Shown: positions 35,824-45,951, counted from the first letter of the stretch. The stretch is 64,000 bases of DNA from Candidatus Izemoplasmatales bacterium (GCA_028698875.1 JAQVVR010000008.1:1-64000); one strand, 5' to 3'. A program made the numbers and translations. The notes: a model not told the origin generated them from the sequence alone.

Positions 35824-37188
35824 ATGGATATCAAAAATCTTGTCCATCAACAACGTGAGTTTTTCTATACCGGAACTACCAGAAAACTTGAATACCGTTT
35901 AAAAGCATTAAAAGCTCTTCAAAAAGCTGTAATCCGTTATGAAACTGAAATTGAAACAGCTTTGCATGACGATCTAGGAAAAGCTGGATATGAAAGTTAT
36001 ATGACGGAAATATCGATTGTCCTAACAGAAATTCGATTGTTCATCAAAAAGCTTAATCACTGGGCTCATTCCAAACGAGTTAGTACACCGCTTTCCCTTT
36101 TTCCCGCTATCAGTTATACGGTTCCCGAACCGTTTGGCGTAACATTAATCATGTCGCCTTGGAACTATCCCTTTCAATTAGCTATTACACCTTTAGTCGG
36201 TGCTATCGCTGCGGGAAACACAGCCATCATTAAGCCGGCTTCATATGCTTCAGCGACATCTTTAGTTATTTCCAAAATGGTTGCCGAATGTTTCTCACCC
36301 GAATATGTTACCACTGTTCTTGGGGGACGAATGGAAAATGCCACCCTTTTGGAACAGCAATTTGATTTCATCTTTTTTACCGGCAGTACTTCAGTTGGTA
36401 AAGTTGTATTAGAAAAAGCATCTCAACACTTAACTCCTGTATGTCTTGAACTAGGCGGTAAAAGTCCGTGTATCATTGATAAAAATATTAATCTAAAACT
36501 TGCCGCTAAACGGATTGCTTTTGGTAAATTAATCAATGCCGGTCAAAGTTGTGTTGCCCCTGATTATTTACTTATACCAAAAGCAAGTCAAGATGACTTT
36601 GTTCGCTACTATCAAGAAGCAGTTCTTGGATTCTTCGGTCCTAATCCGCTTCAAAATTCCGATTATCCCAAAATCATTACCATAAAACACTATGAGCGGC
36701 TTCAAGGATTAATCAATGGAGAAAATTGCGTTATTGGTGGAACATCTGCTAATCAAAGAATCGCTCCAACCGTCCTTATTGATATCAACCCAAAATCACC
36801 AATTATGCAAGAAGAAATTTTTGGTCCGATTCTGCCAATCTTAAATTACGATTCCTATGATGATATCATTAACCTTGTAAGAAGCAAGGAAAAACCATTG
36901 GCTTTATACCTGTTTTCAAATGATATAAGAATTCAAAAACATATTTTAGGGCAGTTATCATTTGGTGGAGCCACGATCAATGATACGATGATGCATTTTG
37001 CTTCCCCCGAGCTGGGTTTCGGCGGTGTCGGTGGCAGTGGCATGGGTCGCTATCATGGATACCAAAGTTTCCAGACGTTTTCTAATTTTAAGGGGATAGT
37101 GAAACGGTCAAATCGAATTGACATTACACTTAGGTATCATCCTTATTCACAAACCAAAATGGCAATTCTTAAAAAAATTGTGAAATGA
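35824..37188 (+). CDS. Class 3-type aldehyde dehydrogenase
   Basis: The 454-residue protein is the short ALDH3/fatty-aldehyde type. It has the NAD-binding PWNYPFQLAITPLVGA, FTGSTSVGK, ELGGKSP with the general-base Glu, and GQSCVAPDYLL with the catalytic Cys. It oxidises aldehydes to acids with NAD(P)+. An ATG four codons upstream is part of the ribosome site (GGAGG), so the start at 35824 with 5-nt spacing is chosen. It stands alone and converges with the hydrolase gene. Confidence 0.93.
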   Translation: MDIKNLVHQQREFFYTGTTRKLEYRLKALKALQKAVIRYETEIETALHDDLGKAGYESYMTEISIVLTEIRLFIKKLNHWAHSKRVSTPLSLFPAISYTVPEPFGVTLIMSPWNYPFQLAITPLVGAIAAGNTAIIKPASYASATSLVISKMVAECFSPEYVTTVLGGRMENATLLEQQFDFIFFTGSTSVGKVVLEKASQHLTPVCLELGGKSPCIIDKNINLKLAAKRIAFGKLINAGQSCVAPDYLLIPKASQDDFVRYYQEAVLGFFGPNPLQNSDYPKIITIKHYERLQGLINGENCVIGGTSANQRIAPTVLIDINPKSPIMQEEIFGPILPILNYDSYDDIINLVRSKEKPLALYLFSNDIRIQKHILGQLSFGGATINDTMMHFASPELGFGGVGGSGMGRYHGYQSFQTFSNFKGIVKRSNRIDITLRYHPYSQTKMAILKKIVK

Positions 37189-37226
37189 TCCAAACTAATC
37201 GTCAATTTTTCTTGTTTTACTAACGT

Positions 37227-38156
37227 TTATAAAAAAGGTATTTTTCTAATTATTTCACATCGATTGTGAAGAATATTTTGCACAAAAAGCGATGGATATT
37301 CAGCTTCAAAAGCATGATATGAACCCTTAACAACATTGAGAATCGTCGGCACCCCTGATACTTGAAGCCGATTAGCAAATGCAATTCCATCATCACAAAG
37401 GCAATCAATCTCTTGAGGTTCAATATATGCAAATGGTAAATTTGATAAAGAGTCAGCATATAGCGGTGAAGCATAACCGATATTTGCTGGCGTTTCTTTT
37501 CCAAGATACAGTTCCCACATTTGCTTTGTAGCCAAGGTTGACCAAGTTGCTTGTGGAAATGTTTTTAAACTTTCCCCAAGTTGTTTATAATCCGTCACTG
37601 GATATATTAGCATTTGCATGGCAATGGGAAAGGTATTTCGATCTCGTGCCATAAGCGACACTGCCGCCGCCAGACAGCCACCAGCGCTATCGCCATATAG
37701 TACTAGGCGATGGGTATTAACCATCAGCGATTTAGCGTTTTCATATATAAATTTTGTTGCCTCATAACAGTCTTCAACCGGTATTGGATATTTATGTTTA
37801 AATGAAGTTCGATACTCAGGCAAAAAAACCTTACATTTGAGTTCGTTGGCATAGTAACAAGCGTTTTTAAACATTATCGGCGCTAAGCCGCCGAAAAACC
37901 CTCCACCATGTAAATAAACAATAGTTGGGGCGCTAGTTTCAAGTTTATCCGGTTCAATGACATAGCAATCTAAGACTGCGTCGTTATATCCTTTTACCAA
38001 AATCCTTGTTTTCGTCGTATTTAAGATTGGTTTGAATTTTCGTCCTTGAACATCATTAAGCCAAAAGAAAAATCGTAACAGCGGGTTGGAAAGTTTGAAA
38101 TTGCCAATTCCAATTTTGGGGCCGCGTAGATCTTTTGTGTATGGATATCGTTTCAA
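37227..38156 (-). CDS. HSL-family alpha/beta hydrolase
   Basis: The 309-residue protein shows the HSL signature YLHGGGFFGG (oxyanion hole) and nucleophile elbow GDSAGGCLAA, with a late SYHAFE carrying the catalytic His. Such enzymes cleave short-chain carboxyl esters. The start is TTG at 38156; a stop lies just upstream in frame and no closer ATG fits. It is cytosolic and the substrate is unknown. Confidence 0.88.
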   Translation of the reverse strand: MKRYPYTKDLRGPKIGIGNFKLSNPLLRFFFWLNDVQGRKFKPILNTTKTRILVKGYNDAVLDCYVIEPDKLETSAPTIVYLHGGGFFGGLAPIMFKNACYYANELKCKVFLPEYRTSFKHKYPIPVEDCYEATKFIYENAKSLMVNTHRLVLYGDSAGGCLAAAVSLMARDRNTFPIAMQMLIYPVTDYKQLGESLKTFPQATWSTLATKQMWELYLGKETPANIGYASPLYADSLSNLPFAYIEPQEIDCLCDDGIAFANRLQVSGVPTILNVVKGSYHAFEAEYPSLFVQNILHNRCEIIRKIPFL

Positions 38157-38374
38157 GATTCATCACCCTTTTTCCAAAAAAATTACTAACCTTAACATCG
38201 ACAATATAAAAAAATTATTTTGTTTCATTTGTCACTAATATATGATATCTAAGAGTATGTATATTTTATGAATTAACTATAACATATTTGTTGATGTTTT
38301 CCTATTGTGATGTAAATAACTTAATAAAAACACCAATATTTCATATTTTTGGGCTTCGTTTTTATTCATACTGG

Positions 38375-38383
38375 TGATATACT
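38375..38383 (+). promoter_or_regulatory. Possible extended -10 promoter
   Basis: TGATATACT lies about 33 nt before the start of the CxxC membrane protein gene. Confidence 0.4.
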
Positions 38384-38415
38384 ATAAGTAAAAAAACAAA
38401 TTGGAGTGAACACTT

Positions 38416-39306
38416 ATGAAATTCAGAGAAATCGCCCATCGATTCAACATGCAAGTCGAACATCAGGGCGCTTTTGGAACGCTTTACGGATATGAAGTAT
38501 CAATCGTTACTGAACAGAGATGGGACTTCATCGTTTCGAATGCCTGTTATGTTTTTAAGAATTCTTTTACCAACTCAGAACGAGAAGTAATTCAAACTGC
38601 ACTAAAACCTTTTAAGGCACCTGTTTCCTTCGTAAATGAAGGTCGCGTCGTCCAAATTCAGATTCCAGGCATCTTACCATCAAACAAGAACTTTCAACGA
38701 CTTGACAATATCTTCCGCACCGCTGCCAGTACTTTCTCATCGATTAGTGCAGTTAAAATTGATTCATGTGCCCTTTGTGATCAACCTGGTTATGATAAAT
38801 TGCATCTTATTCGGGGATTGGCTATGCGTACTCACCATGCTTGTTACGACAAAATGGTGGCCAAAGTCAAAGCAGAATATGCAATTATTGATGCAACGAC
38901 AACCAATCTTGGTAAGGGATACTTCTTTGCTATCTTCGGTGCCGCTATCGGAACCATCATCAATCTTCTTGTTTCGTTGTTTTCCGGATATCAATTTGCA
39001 CTATTGTATGCTTTAATCCCAGTTATATCAATGTATATGTATAAAAAAGCTAAAGCCCCGCTTCGCAAGGAAATTCCTTATGTATTGGCTGGAATTTCCG
39101 TGGCCTTTTCCGTGGTTACCGTTATACTTCTATATTATTTAATTGCATATTATAATGATATTAGCCTCTCGCAACTTCTTACTGATGGTCTGGCAGATTT
39201 TCCCAATGCTTCGACAAGTTTTCTGACCGATATGATAACCGGTTTTCTGTTTGGGATTATTGGTGTATTTATTGTCTGGAAGTATCTTTTTAAACCTCGT
39301 GTATAA
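38416..39306 (+). CDS. Unrecognised protein with CxxC motif and membrane tail
   Basis: I do not recognise this 296-residue protein. The first 160 residues are soluble. CALCDQP near 117-123 and a later HHACYDKM could form a small zinc-binding knuckle. After about residue 170 there are four hydrophobic segments. It looks like a cytosolic metal-binding head on a membrane tail. It is monocistronic, with GGAG before the ATG and a strong terminator after it. No function is assigned. Confidence 0.7.
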   Translation: MKFREIAHRFNMQVEHQGAFGTLYGYEVSIVTEQRWDFIVSNACYVFKNSFTNSEREVIQTALKPFKAPVSFVNEGRVVQIQIPGILPSNKNFQRLDNIFRTAASTFSSISAVKIDSCALCDQPGYDKLHLIRGLAMRTHHACYDKMVAKVKAEYAIIDATTTNLGKGYFFAIFGAAIGTIINLLVSLFSGYQFALLYALIPVISMYMYKKAKAPLRKEIPYVLAGISVAFSVVTVILLYYLIAYYNDISLSQLLTDGLADFPNASTSFLTDMITGFLFGIIGVFIVWKYLFKPRV

Positions 39307-39319
39307 AAAATGAAGAAAA

Positions 39320-39357
39320 TAAAACGGTTTAGAAATTTTTTCTAAGCCGTTTTTTTA
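39320..39357. terminator. Bidirectional terminator
   Basis: AAAACGGTTTAGAAA pairs with TTTCTAAGCCGTTTT and is followed by T residues on the plus strand; A residues precede it. It lies between converging genes. Confidence 0.88.
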
Positions 39358-40665
39358 TTAAATTTGAGAACTTTGATTTTTTTGTTTTGCAGTAAAAATT
39401 TCTATTTTATTTTGTCGATGCAAGTCAATTGCCGGCTCTTCTACCATCCAATCGATATGAGCGATACAATCAGATAATTTGATAGCATACAAATCATCTT
39501 CATTTCCATGTTGATCGATTATTTGATCAAGTCGAGAGTATAGTTTGTCGATATAAGATAATGCCATTTCGGTAATTGCCGCCCCGGTCATAATCCGACC
39601 ATGACCAGGAATAATCCAAGCATAGTCGGCCTTGGCCATCTTTTCAATAGTATCCCGGATAACATTTGGTTTTGCCCCATAGCATAGTTGAATTGGCAAG
39701 CATGAGTAAAGAATATCGCCAGCAATTAAAACGTTTTCTTCAACAACTAGTGCGCTGATATCTCCTTGAGGAAAATGACCGGGTGTCGCAAAGAGACGAA
39801 CAGTCATTTTTCCAACTTTTAATGTTACGCCTTCAGCACAGTTACTTGGATCATATATACAGCCTTGGTTCATGGAAAACAATGCCAAATTGGCATCATG
39901 ATCTTCGTGATGATGAGTGATGACTATATTTTTCAATACCAGATTATGACTAAGTAAATAATCAATTACTCGTTGTGCTTCTGCAAGTCGATAACCAGTA
40001 TCAATCAAAACGGCTTCGTTTTGAGATGCGATTAGGGTCATGTTACACTCTTCAAAAGCGCTTTGACTGACCAATATCGAATTAGAAACATTTATCCATC
40101 CAGCTTTAGGTGCCACCCAAGTTGGCTTCCCCTCAAGAATGGTTTCCTTGATACCATACATCGCTTTAAGTACTTCGGCGAATTTGATAAAACCGTCCCC
40201 AGTTGCGGTGATGAAGGGGGTGTCAATGACAACTTCCTCACCAGTAAATCTTGTTTTTTCATATGCGGCTTTAATTATCGGATGAAGGTGAGGATATGTG
40301 GCATTTCCCGTGCATCTTCTTCCTTTCAAGAATCCCATTCCCACCAGCAAATCCGCACCACCACAGATGCCAGCAACCGTTCCTTGTGAAGCAACTACAG
40401 CCTTGATATATTCATATAATTGCGAATTTTGTAGCAGTAAATCAGGTTCTCCTCCGGGGATGATGAGCAAATCGAGACTGGCAGGGTCAACTTCGTTAAT
40501 TATCGCATCAACGATAAATCTCTGACTCTCCAAACTTTTATACTCGCGTTTTTGAAGCGCAATTGTCGTGACTTCACAATTGATCTGTAAATACATTAAA
40601 GCAAGACTGACTTCAAATTCGGAAAAACCATCATAGTATAACAAAGCGATCTTTTTGTTTTTCAT
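39358..40665 (-). CDS. Fused DJ-1/PfpI domain and metallo-beta-lactamase-fold hydrolase
   Basis: Residues 1-175 are a DJ-1/PfpI-type domain: the IIPGGEPD acid and the nucleophile elbow VAGICGGADLL with Cys101. Residues 185-435 are a metallo-beta-lactamase fold with a full metal set: HHHEDH (251-256), ATPGHFPQGD (His297), AGD (Asp317) and IPGHG (His355). Both active sites look intact. Joining a DJ-1 type thiol site to a binuclear hydrolase is unusual and suggests handling of a reactive carbonyl or thioester product, such as glyoxalase chemistry; this is inference. AGGA 7 nt before the ATG at 40665 sets the start, although the frame is open to 40734. It follows the phosphotransferase gene. Confidence 0.86.
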   Translation of the reverse strand: MKNKKIALLYYDGFSEFEVSLALMYLQINCEVTTIALQKREYKSLESQRFIVDAIINEVDPASLDLLIIPGGEPDLLLQNSQLYEYIKAVVASQGTVAGICGGADLLVGMGFLKGRRCTGNATYPHLHPIIKAAYEKTRFTGEEVVIDTPFITATGDGFIKFAEVLKAMYGIKETILEGKPTWVAPKAGWINVSNSILVSQSAFEECNMTLIASQNEAVLIDTGYRLAEAQRVIDYLLSHNLVLKNIVITHHHEDHDANLALFSMNQGCIYDPSNCAEGVTLKVGKMTVRLFATPGHFPQGDISALVVEENVLIAGDILYSCLPIQLCYGAKPNVIRDTIEKMAKADYAWIIPGHGRIMTGAAITEMALSYIDKLYSRLDQIIDQHGNEDDLYAIKLSDCIAHIDWMVEEPAIDLHRQNKIEIFTAKQKNQSSQI

Positions 40666-40705
40666 ATGCCATTCCTTTCCAATTAATATCAGAGGATCAT
40701 TTACT

Positions 40706-41578
40706 TTATTTGATCTGCAAAATGCTTTTTGCATAATGATTCAAATCACGAAAATACAACTCATATGAATTATTATTTTCTTTATTGTCCATATTGACAA
40801 AGACAATCATTGCCTCTAAAAAACGTCCGCAATTGATGTCAAAATAAAACTGTTTTCTCGTTAAATCGGTACATTCCTTTTTGATTCGTTGAAAATACGT
40901 ATGCAAAAATGCTTCTTGCGATGATTTTGAAACATAAAATAAATTATCATTATCATAATGAGTTACAAATCGCGCGGGATCAAAAAAATAGGCTAAAAAA
41001 TAAGCTTCTTCAAAATCAACGATTACCGCTTGATTTTCATCACACAGAATATTAATTGGCAATAAATCTTCATGGCATAGTGTCACCGGTGCCGTTTGAA
41101 CCCGTTTGATGGCAACACTTGCAGCATCATAAAGCAATGGATAATCCTGAAGAGATTTTTGCTTTTTAAGCAAATATCTGACCGTTCTATCCGTATCTAA
41201 ATCTTCTTCAATCGTGTTATATAAATAAGAAGCATGTATTTGGGCAATTGCATTTGCACATTGTTTCATTACTTTTGCATTCCTATGTCTTGCATCTTTC
41301 AAATTGAAATAATTAGTGAGAATCCAATAATTACCTTCTAAGTCAAGATACTGATTGAGAATATATGCCACATTAAAATGATGATTATTAAAATATCGAG
41401 TAAAGATTAATATTTCGTGTTGTGTCGTTTTCTTAACAACATATAGAATGTCGTTAAACTTTACCAAATACACTTCGTATACTTTACCTAATTTTTGATC
41501 CTGAAACTGCTTAATAATTATATACTCTTTACCCAAAAGACTTGAAAAGACCATTTTCATTTTGGATTTGTCATTCAT
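40706..41578 (-). CDS. Aminoglycoside/choline-kinase-like phosphotransferase
   Basis: The 290-residue protein has the APH/choline kinase fold with the catalytic loop CHEDLLPINIL (His169, Asp171, Asn176) and the metal-binding VDFE (Asp188). It should phosphorylate a small alcohol with ATP. The substrate is unknown; antibiotic resistance cannot be claimed. AAAGGA lies before the ATG. It is next to the DJ-1/hydrolase fusion with a 40-nt gap, so co-transcription is likely. Confidence 0.8.
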   Translation of the reverse strand: MNDKSKMKMVFSSLLGKEYIIIKQFQDQKLGKVYEVYLVKFNDILYVVKKTTQHEILIFTRYFNNHHFNVAYILNQYLDLEGNYWILTNYFNLKDARHRNAKVMKQCANAIAQIHASYLYNTIEEDLDTDRTVRYLLKKQKSLQDYPLLYDAASVAIKRVQTAPVTLCHEDLLPINILCDENQAVIVDFEEAYFLAYFFDPARFVTHYDNDNLFYVSKSSQEAFLHTYFQRIKKECTDLTRKQFYFDINCGRFLEAMIVFVNMDNKENNNSYELYFRDLNHYAKSILQIK

Positions 41579-41657
41579 ATAATATCTTCCTTTGTTGAGA
41601 AATTGATAATTTAATTATATCATCAACTGATTATGTAATTATATATATTATGAAGTA

Positions 41658-41693
41658 AAAGAAAATCCCACCATAATTGTTGGGATTTTTTTG
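41658..41693 (-). terminator. Terminator after the AraC-type gene
   Basis: AAAATCCCA pairs with TGGGATTTT around a short loop, followed by a T-rich run on the minus strand. Confidence 0.8.
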
Positions 41694-41696
41694 ACT

Positions 41697-42551
41697 TTAT
41701 CGTTTGGATATTACCGGAATCCACACTTCACACTGGTATTCGCTACTTTGATTGTCGTCAGTAGGATATAACTCAAAATCAGCCATGGGTGCATGTTCGT
41801 ATTTGCTAGTAGGAAGGAAGTCTTGAAAAATCTCACCCCAGACCTTTTGAATAGCAAAAGGCATCGGTCCTATCGACTCAAACACGGCCCAAGTTGCCTG
41901 CGGAATAGTTAATATTTCTAAATCTTTTGCATTGGTATTTGCTTCTATACCAATCATATAACGGAACGATCCATCGGAAGCATCATCATAACAGACTCCC
42001 AAAAGTGGTTTGTCTTTATCGATAGCGCATAAAGCGGCCACCGTACCATCGTGTTTACATTGATCCCAAAACTTTGGAATCGATTGTTGTTTCATGTTTT
42101 CCTCTTGCGTAGTCTGCAGACTTTTACCAATCACTTTAAAATCTGACTTTTCAACTAAACGATAATTCATTTTTGCTTCTCCTTTAATCTTAATTGTAAA
42201 GGCAAGACGAGGATAGTTGGATAATATTGCTCCTTTGACTTTTGCTTGCGATGGGGTTATGCCATGCAAGCGTTTGAAGGCGTATGTAAAAGCATCAGGA
42301 GAATCATATCCATATCGGAATGCAACATCAATTACTTGGGTTTCTCCGTTAGCTAAATCCATACCAGCTTGTGATAATCTTCTTCTCCGAATGTACTCAG
42401 ACAAAGGCAAACCGGTAAAATTTGAGAACATTCTTTGAAAGAAACTTCCCGAGCAAAGTGATATTTTTGCCATCTGATCGTAATCAATTGTATCAGAAAG
42501 ATGATCTTCAATGTAATTTAAAACTGTGTTCATACGATCCAACCAATCCAT
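41697..42551 (-). CDS. AraC-family regulator with GyrI-like ligand domain
   Basis: Residues 1-105 are an AraC DNA-binding domain (DYDQMAKISLCSGSFFQRMF, then VIDVAFRYGYDSPDAFTYAF). Residues 120-284 are a GyrI-like effector-binding domain, as in Rob and many drug-responsive activators. It probably senses a lipophilic compound and turns on an exporter or modifying enzyme. It is transcribed after the MerR-type gene, which has the same kind of sensor domain. Confidence 0.9.
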   Translation of the reverse strand: MDWLDRMNTVLNYIEDHLSDTIDYDQMAKISLCSGSFFQRMFSNFTGLPLSEYIRRRRLSQAGMDLANGETQVIDVAFRYGYDSPDAFTYAFKRLHGITPSQAKVKGAILSNYPRLAFTIKIKGEAKMNYRLVEKSDFKVIGKSLQTTQEENMKQQSIPKFWDQCKHDGTVAALCAIDKDKPLLGVCYDDASDGSFRYMIGIEANTNAKDLEILTIPQATWAVFESIGPMPFAIQKVWGEIFQDFLPTSKYEHAPMADFELYPTDDNQSSEYQCEVWIPVISKR

Positions 42552-42636
42552 TATATCTCTCCTTTCAGACGCAAGTATACTATATTTAAAAATGAAAAAC
42601 CCGTGAATCCGAAAGCATCATCTATGGGCTGCTTCT

Positions 42637-44118
42637 TTAGTCGACAATTGGAAGGTATAATTCGATTCTGTCGACAATCCGACCATCAGCTCGATAGTCT
42701 CGTTCGATACAAAAGTCTGTCGAAAACTTGTAAATACTGTTCATGGAGTAATCGCGTGCCAACTCATATAAATGATTGAATTTTAATAATGGGTTTTTAC
42801 CTTTGGTTGTTTGAACACTATGGGCTGTAAATTTAATGTATCTGCGATGTGGCAATATCATCTCAACAAGGCCTTCTGAGAGAAAAGGTAATGACTTTTG
42901 TAATAGCACTGAGGCAAATACTTTTTCTACTTTCGCACTCGCTTCTAAATAGAATGGTTTTATATCTAGGGAAGTACCGTACACAAGCGTCATCGTGTCG
43001 GAACCGTGGTCTAAACACTCATTCATTCCCGGCCCAACTTGATATAACATTTGTGCAAGAGCATACCAAGGAACATGCTTGTTCCAAGGTTTGGCATTCG
43101 CTTTTTGAATGATATAAGTTCCGCAAATCTTGATTTCGGGAATTGTGACAAGTTCCGGGACTTCCTGATACACAATTGTATTGACAATGTCATCGTCGAC
43201 AAGTCGTTTAATCGGGAGTAAAAGATCAAGCTCCCTATCCGAAAGCGAGGCGCCTTCCCGAAAAAATCCTTCTTCGTCTAAACATTCTTCAAAGCAATGT
43301 GCACCTCGTAAATCATCATAATCTGGTTCGTATTTTTCACTAGAAATAACGAGTTCATGCAATTTGTTCCAGTTTTCCATGATATCTGCAAGCGGAGTCG
43401 ATAATGCCGCATGAAGACCACCCGAATACTGTTTTTGGATAAACGGAACAGGAACGGCGAAATTTTGCGGAACCGTTACCCATAATTCGTAAATATATTG
43501 CCCTTCGGGACCATTATAACCAAATCCGATGTTTCGATAGCCTGGCTCTTGATTGAGTTGGTACTGCTTGACAAGTTTTTTTGTTGCGTTCCAGCAAGCA
43601 TCTTCTGGGTTTTCCCCCGAAAAAGCAATCGCCGCCACAATCATTTTTGGTAAATTTACTACTCGAAAACCTTTGGTTTTTTCCATTGATATGTCTCCAT
43701 CTCTGGGGGTAAAATGAATAATAGAATCGTTTTTATTATACTGCAGCTGGAGTTGTTCCATTGTTAGAAACAGCGAATCTTGATTATCTGACAATGAAAG
43801 TATATCGATTATTCGATTGATAACAACAGAAAGGTTAAGTAACAATCCACCCTGCTTCTTGATACTATCGTGATGACGTTTTAGAATGGAAATTGTCAAG
43901 GCCATATCCTTTGATATCAAGATTTTCTCGATTTCCGAAAGTGGTAGTTCTAATGACCGAAGAATCCGAATTTGATTTATTCGAGCAATATTTTCTTCAT
44001 CATAGTAACGATAACCGTTTTCGGCACGAATACTTTTTATAATCTTTGCCTCTTCCCAAAATCGTAGTGTTCTCGGTGACAACCCAGTTTTTTTGGCAAC
44101 GATGCCTATTTTTTGCAT
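42637..44118 (-). CDS. MerR-family regulator with tandem GyrI-like domains
   Basis: Residues 1-75 are a MerR winged helix (GIVAKKTGLSPRTLRFWEEA, ENGYRYYDEENIARI), followed by a coiled region. Two GyrI-like effector-binding domains follow (about 150-310 and 330-493). At 493 residues it is about twice the length of a usual MerR protein because of the second sensor domain. It probably activates efflux genes in response to drugs; the ABC exporter pair transcribed next upstream on the same strand (44326-47594) is a possible target. GGGAGG lies before the ATG. Confidence 0.87.
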   Translation of the reverse strand: MQKIGIVAKKTGLSPRTLRFWEEAKIIKSIRAENGYRYYDEENIARINQIRILRSLELPLSEIEKILISKDMALTISILKRHHDSIKKQGGLLLNLSVVINRIIDILSLSDNQDSLFLTMEQLQLQYNKNDSIIHFTPRDGDISMEKTKGFRVVNLPKMIVAAIAFSGENPEDACWNATKKLVKQYQLNQEPGYRNIGFGYNGPEGQYIYELWVTVPQNFAVPVPFIQKQYSGGLHAALSTPLADIMENWNKLHELVISSEKYEPDYDDLRGAHCFEECLDEEGFFREGASLSDRELDLLLPIKRLVDDDIVNTIVYQEVPELVTIPEIKICGTYIIQKANAKPWNKHVPWYALAQMLYQVGPGMNECLDHGSDTMTLVYGTSLDIKPFYLEASAKVEKVFASVLLQKSLPFLSEGLVEMILPHRRYIKFTAHSVQTTKGKNPLLKFNHLYELARDYSMNSIYKFSTDFCIERDYRADGRIVDRIELYLPIVD

Positions 44119-44270
44119 TTTTAATCCTCCCGAGGGAAATTATAAAGGGTTCCGTCGCGTCAATGTCAAGCGAATATTCATATTATATCATTTTTTTCTA
44201 TAAATCAAACGTGTATCAGTAAGCTAAACGAAGGATAAGCATGTCGATATCCCTTATCATTTACTGCTAA

Positions 44271-44300
44271 ACAAAAGGCGTGATTGTTCTCACGCCTTGA
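44271..44300 (-). terminator. Terminator after the ABC exporter pair
   Basis: AAGGCGTGA pairs with TCACGCCTT, followed by a T-rich run on the minus strand. Confidence 0.82.
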
Positions 44301-44325
44301 TTAAATCAGGTAAAACCACAATATT

Positions 44326-45951
44326 TTAGCGATTAATCATAAAAGCCGACTTATTTTTCACCTGCACGATCCCATCATACAAATCTTTATTCTCGGCAAT
44401 AACAACATGACTAACGTTGATAATCATCACGCCATCAAGAGCCATTAGTGTCGCTTCAATTGCTTTCACACGATTGCGATCCAAACTGGCAAAAGCTTCA
44501 TCCAGCATAATAATATCCGATTTATTGAGCAATGCTCTGGCAATTGCAATTCGACTTTTTTCGCCACCAGAGACATTCTTGCCATTATCATATATCATAT
44601 AATCCAAACCTTCGGAATTGCTTTGCACAAATTCAGTTAATCCTGCTTTAGCTATCGCCTCCGAAATTTCGGCATCATCGTAATCCTTAAAAAGCGTTAA
44701 ATTATTCCGTAAAGTATCCTCAAATAAGAATATCATTTGTTCTATATTGGCAATTCGTGCAAAATAGTCTTGTTTCTTAATGTCAGATAGTAAAGATCCA
44801 TCTATTTCTATTGTTCCTTCAGAGGGTTCAAAGTATTTTCTTAGCAATCGCAAAACCGTAGACTTTCCGCCACCTGAAGGCCCAATGATAAGATATTTTT
44901 TTCCCTTTTCGAAAGTTAAATCCACATTTTTTAAAACTTGGTTTTCTTCATATGCAAAAGAAACATTTTTGAAAGTGATCTCATGCTCGAAACTAGAAAG
45001 GTTTAATGTTTCCACATGAGTGTTTTTATCTTGTAATGACTTCTCAATTCGAGTAAAAATTGCTTTGACTGAACGCACTTTAGGAATAGCTTCTGCCACT
45101 GTGAATATCGGACCGATTAATTTGTCGATATTGTTCACTATGACCACTACAGCCGCAAAGGTTATTGCTCCACTCAAGGTCATTTTGACCACAAACAACA
45201 TCAGAACCAAAAAGACGCTCATACCCAAAGCGTTTTGTGCAACAAACACGAAGCTCATTAATTTATCAATGATATATTTTTTTTGTTGAACAGACTCACT
45301 TTTAGTATTGAAATTGGTGCGAACACGTGTTTCTAAACCGTTATTTTTTATAATTCCAAATGCCGATAATACTTCTTTGATGAAACTGTTATATCCTGCG
45401 AATAGTTCACTTCTTTCACGATTATGTTTTTTAACCGGTCGTTCAATCAAGTTAGAAAGCAAGCCATTGACTACCATCATACCAATTCCCACCAGAAGAA
45501 TAAGCGGATTTATCATGGAATAGATTATGATAGCAGTCGAAAAATTAATTATACCTTCCGCGATGCCGACTATTTGTTCAATATAATCGGTTTCGATAAT
45601 GGAAAAATCATTAGTAAGTGCCGAAACATATGCAGCGTTATTATCTTTTTGAAATTCATCAATGTTTTTCCCAAACACCGCTTCCAGATAATCACTTTTC
45701 ATACGAGTAAGTGCATACTTAGAAAATGCTGTTCGACAATATGCGGTTAACAGATTTGATGGAACAAGTAAAACAACAAATATCATCATCCAAAGTGATT
45801 CATTCCAAAACAACGTCCACTCCTGAGCCATCGCCGCATTAATCACTCGCAACATGGCAAATGATAAGTTATAAACTAAGATAGCGGTGATAATCATGGG
45901 AATAAGTACAAAAACAAAGCGATCAAAATATTTTATTTTATGTTTCATCAT
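44326..45951 (-). CDS. ABC exporter half-transporter, subunit B
   Basis: The protein has about six membrane segments (residues 1-310) and a C-terminal ATPase: Walker A GPSGGGKST, signature VSGGEKSR, Walker B DIIMLDEAF and the H-loop His in NVSHV. It is a half-transporter that should pair with the product of the preceding gene. The stop and start overlap as TGATG at 45951; GGGGGTGA lies just upstream. A second ATG three bases later is also possible. The exported substrate is unknown (drug, peptide or lipid). Confidence 0.9.
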   Translation of the reverse strand: MMKHKIKYFDRFVFVLIPMIITAILVYNLSFAMLRVINAAMAQEWTLFWNESLWMMIFVVLLVPSNLLTAYCRTAFSKYALTRMKSDYLEAVFGKNIDEFQKDNNAAYVSALTNDFSIIETDYIEQIVGIAEGIINFSTAIIIYSMINPLILLVGIGMMVVNGLLSNLIERPVKKHNRERSELFAGYNSFIKEVLSAFGIIKNNGLETRVRTNFNTKSESVQQKKYIIDKLMSFVFVAQNALGMSVFLVLMLFVVKMTLSGAITFAAVVVIVNNIDKLIGPIFTVAEAIPKVRSVKAIFTRIEKSLQDKNTHVETLNLSSFEHEITFKNVSFAYEENQVLKNVDLTFEKGKKYLIIGPSGGGKSTVLRLLRKYFEPSEGTIEIDGSLLSDIKKQDYFARIANIEQMIFLFEDTLRNNLTLFKDYDDAEISEAIAKAGLTEFVQSNSEGLDYMIYDNGKNVSGGEKSRIAIARALLNKSDIIMLDEAFASLDRNRVKAIEATLMALDGVMIINVSHVVIAENKDLYDGIVQVKNKSAFMINR

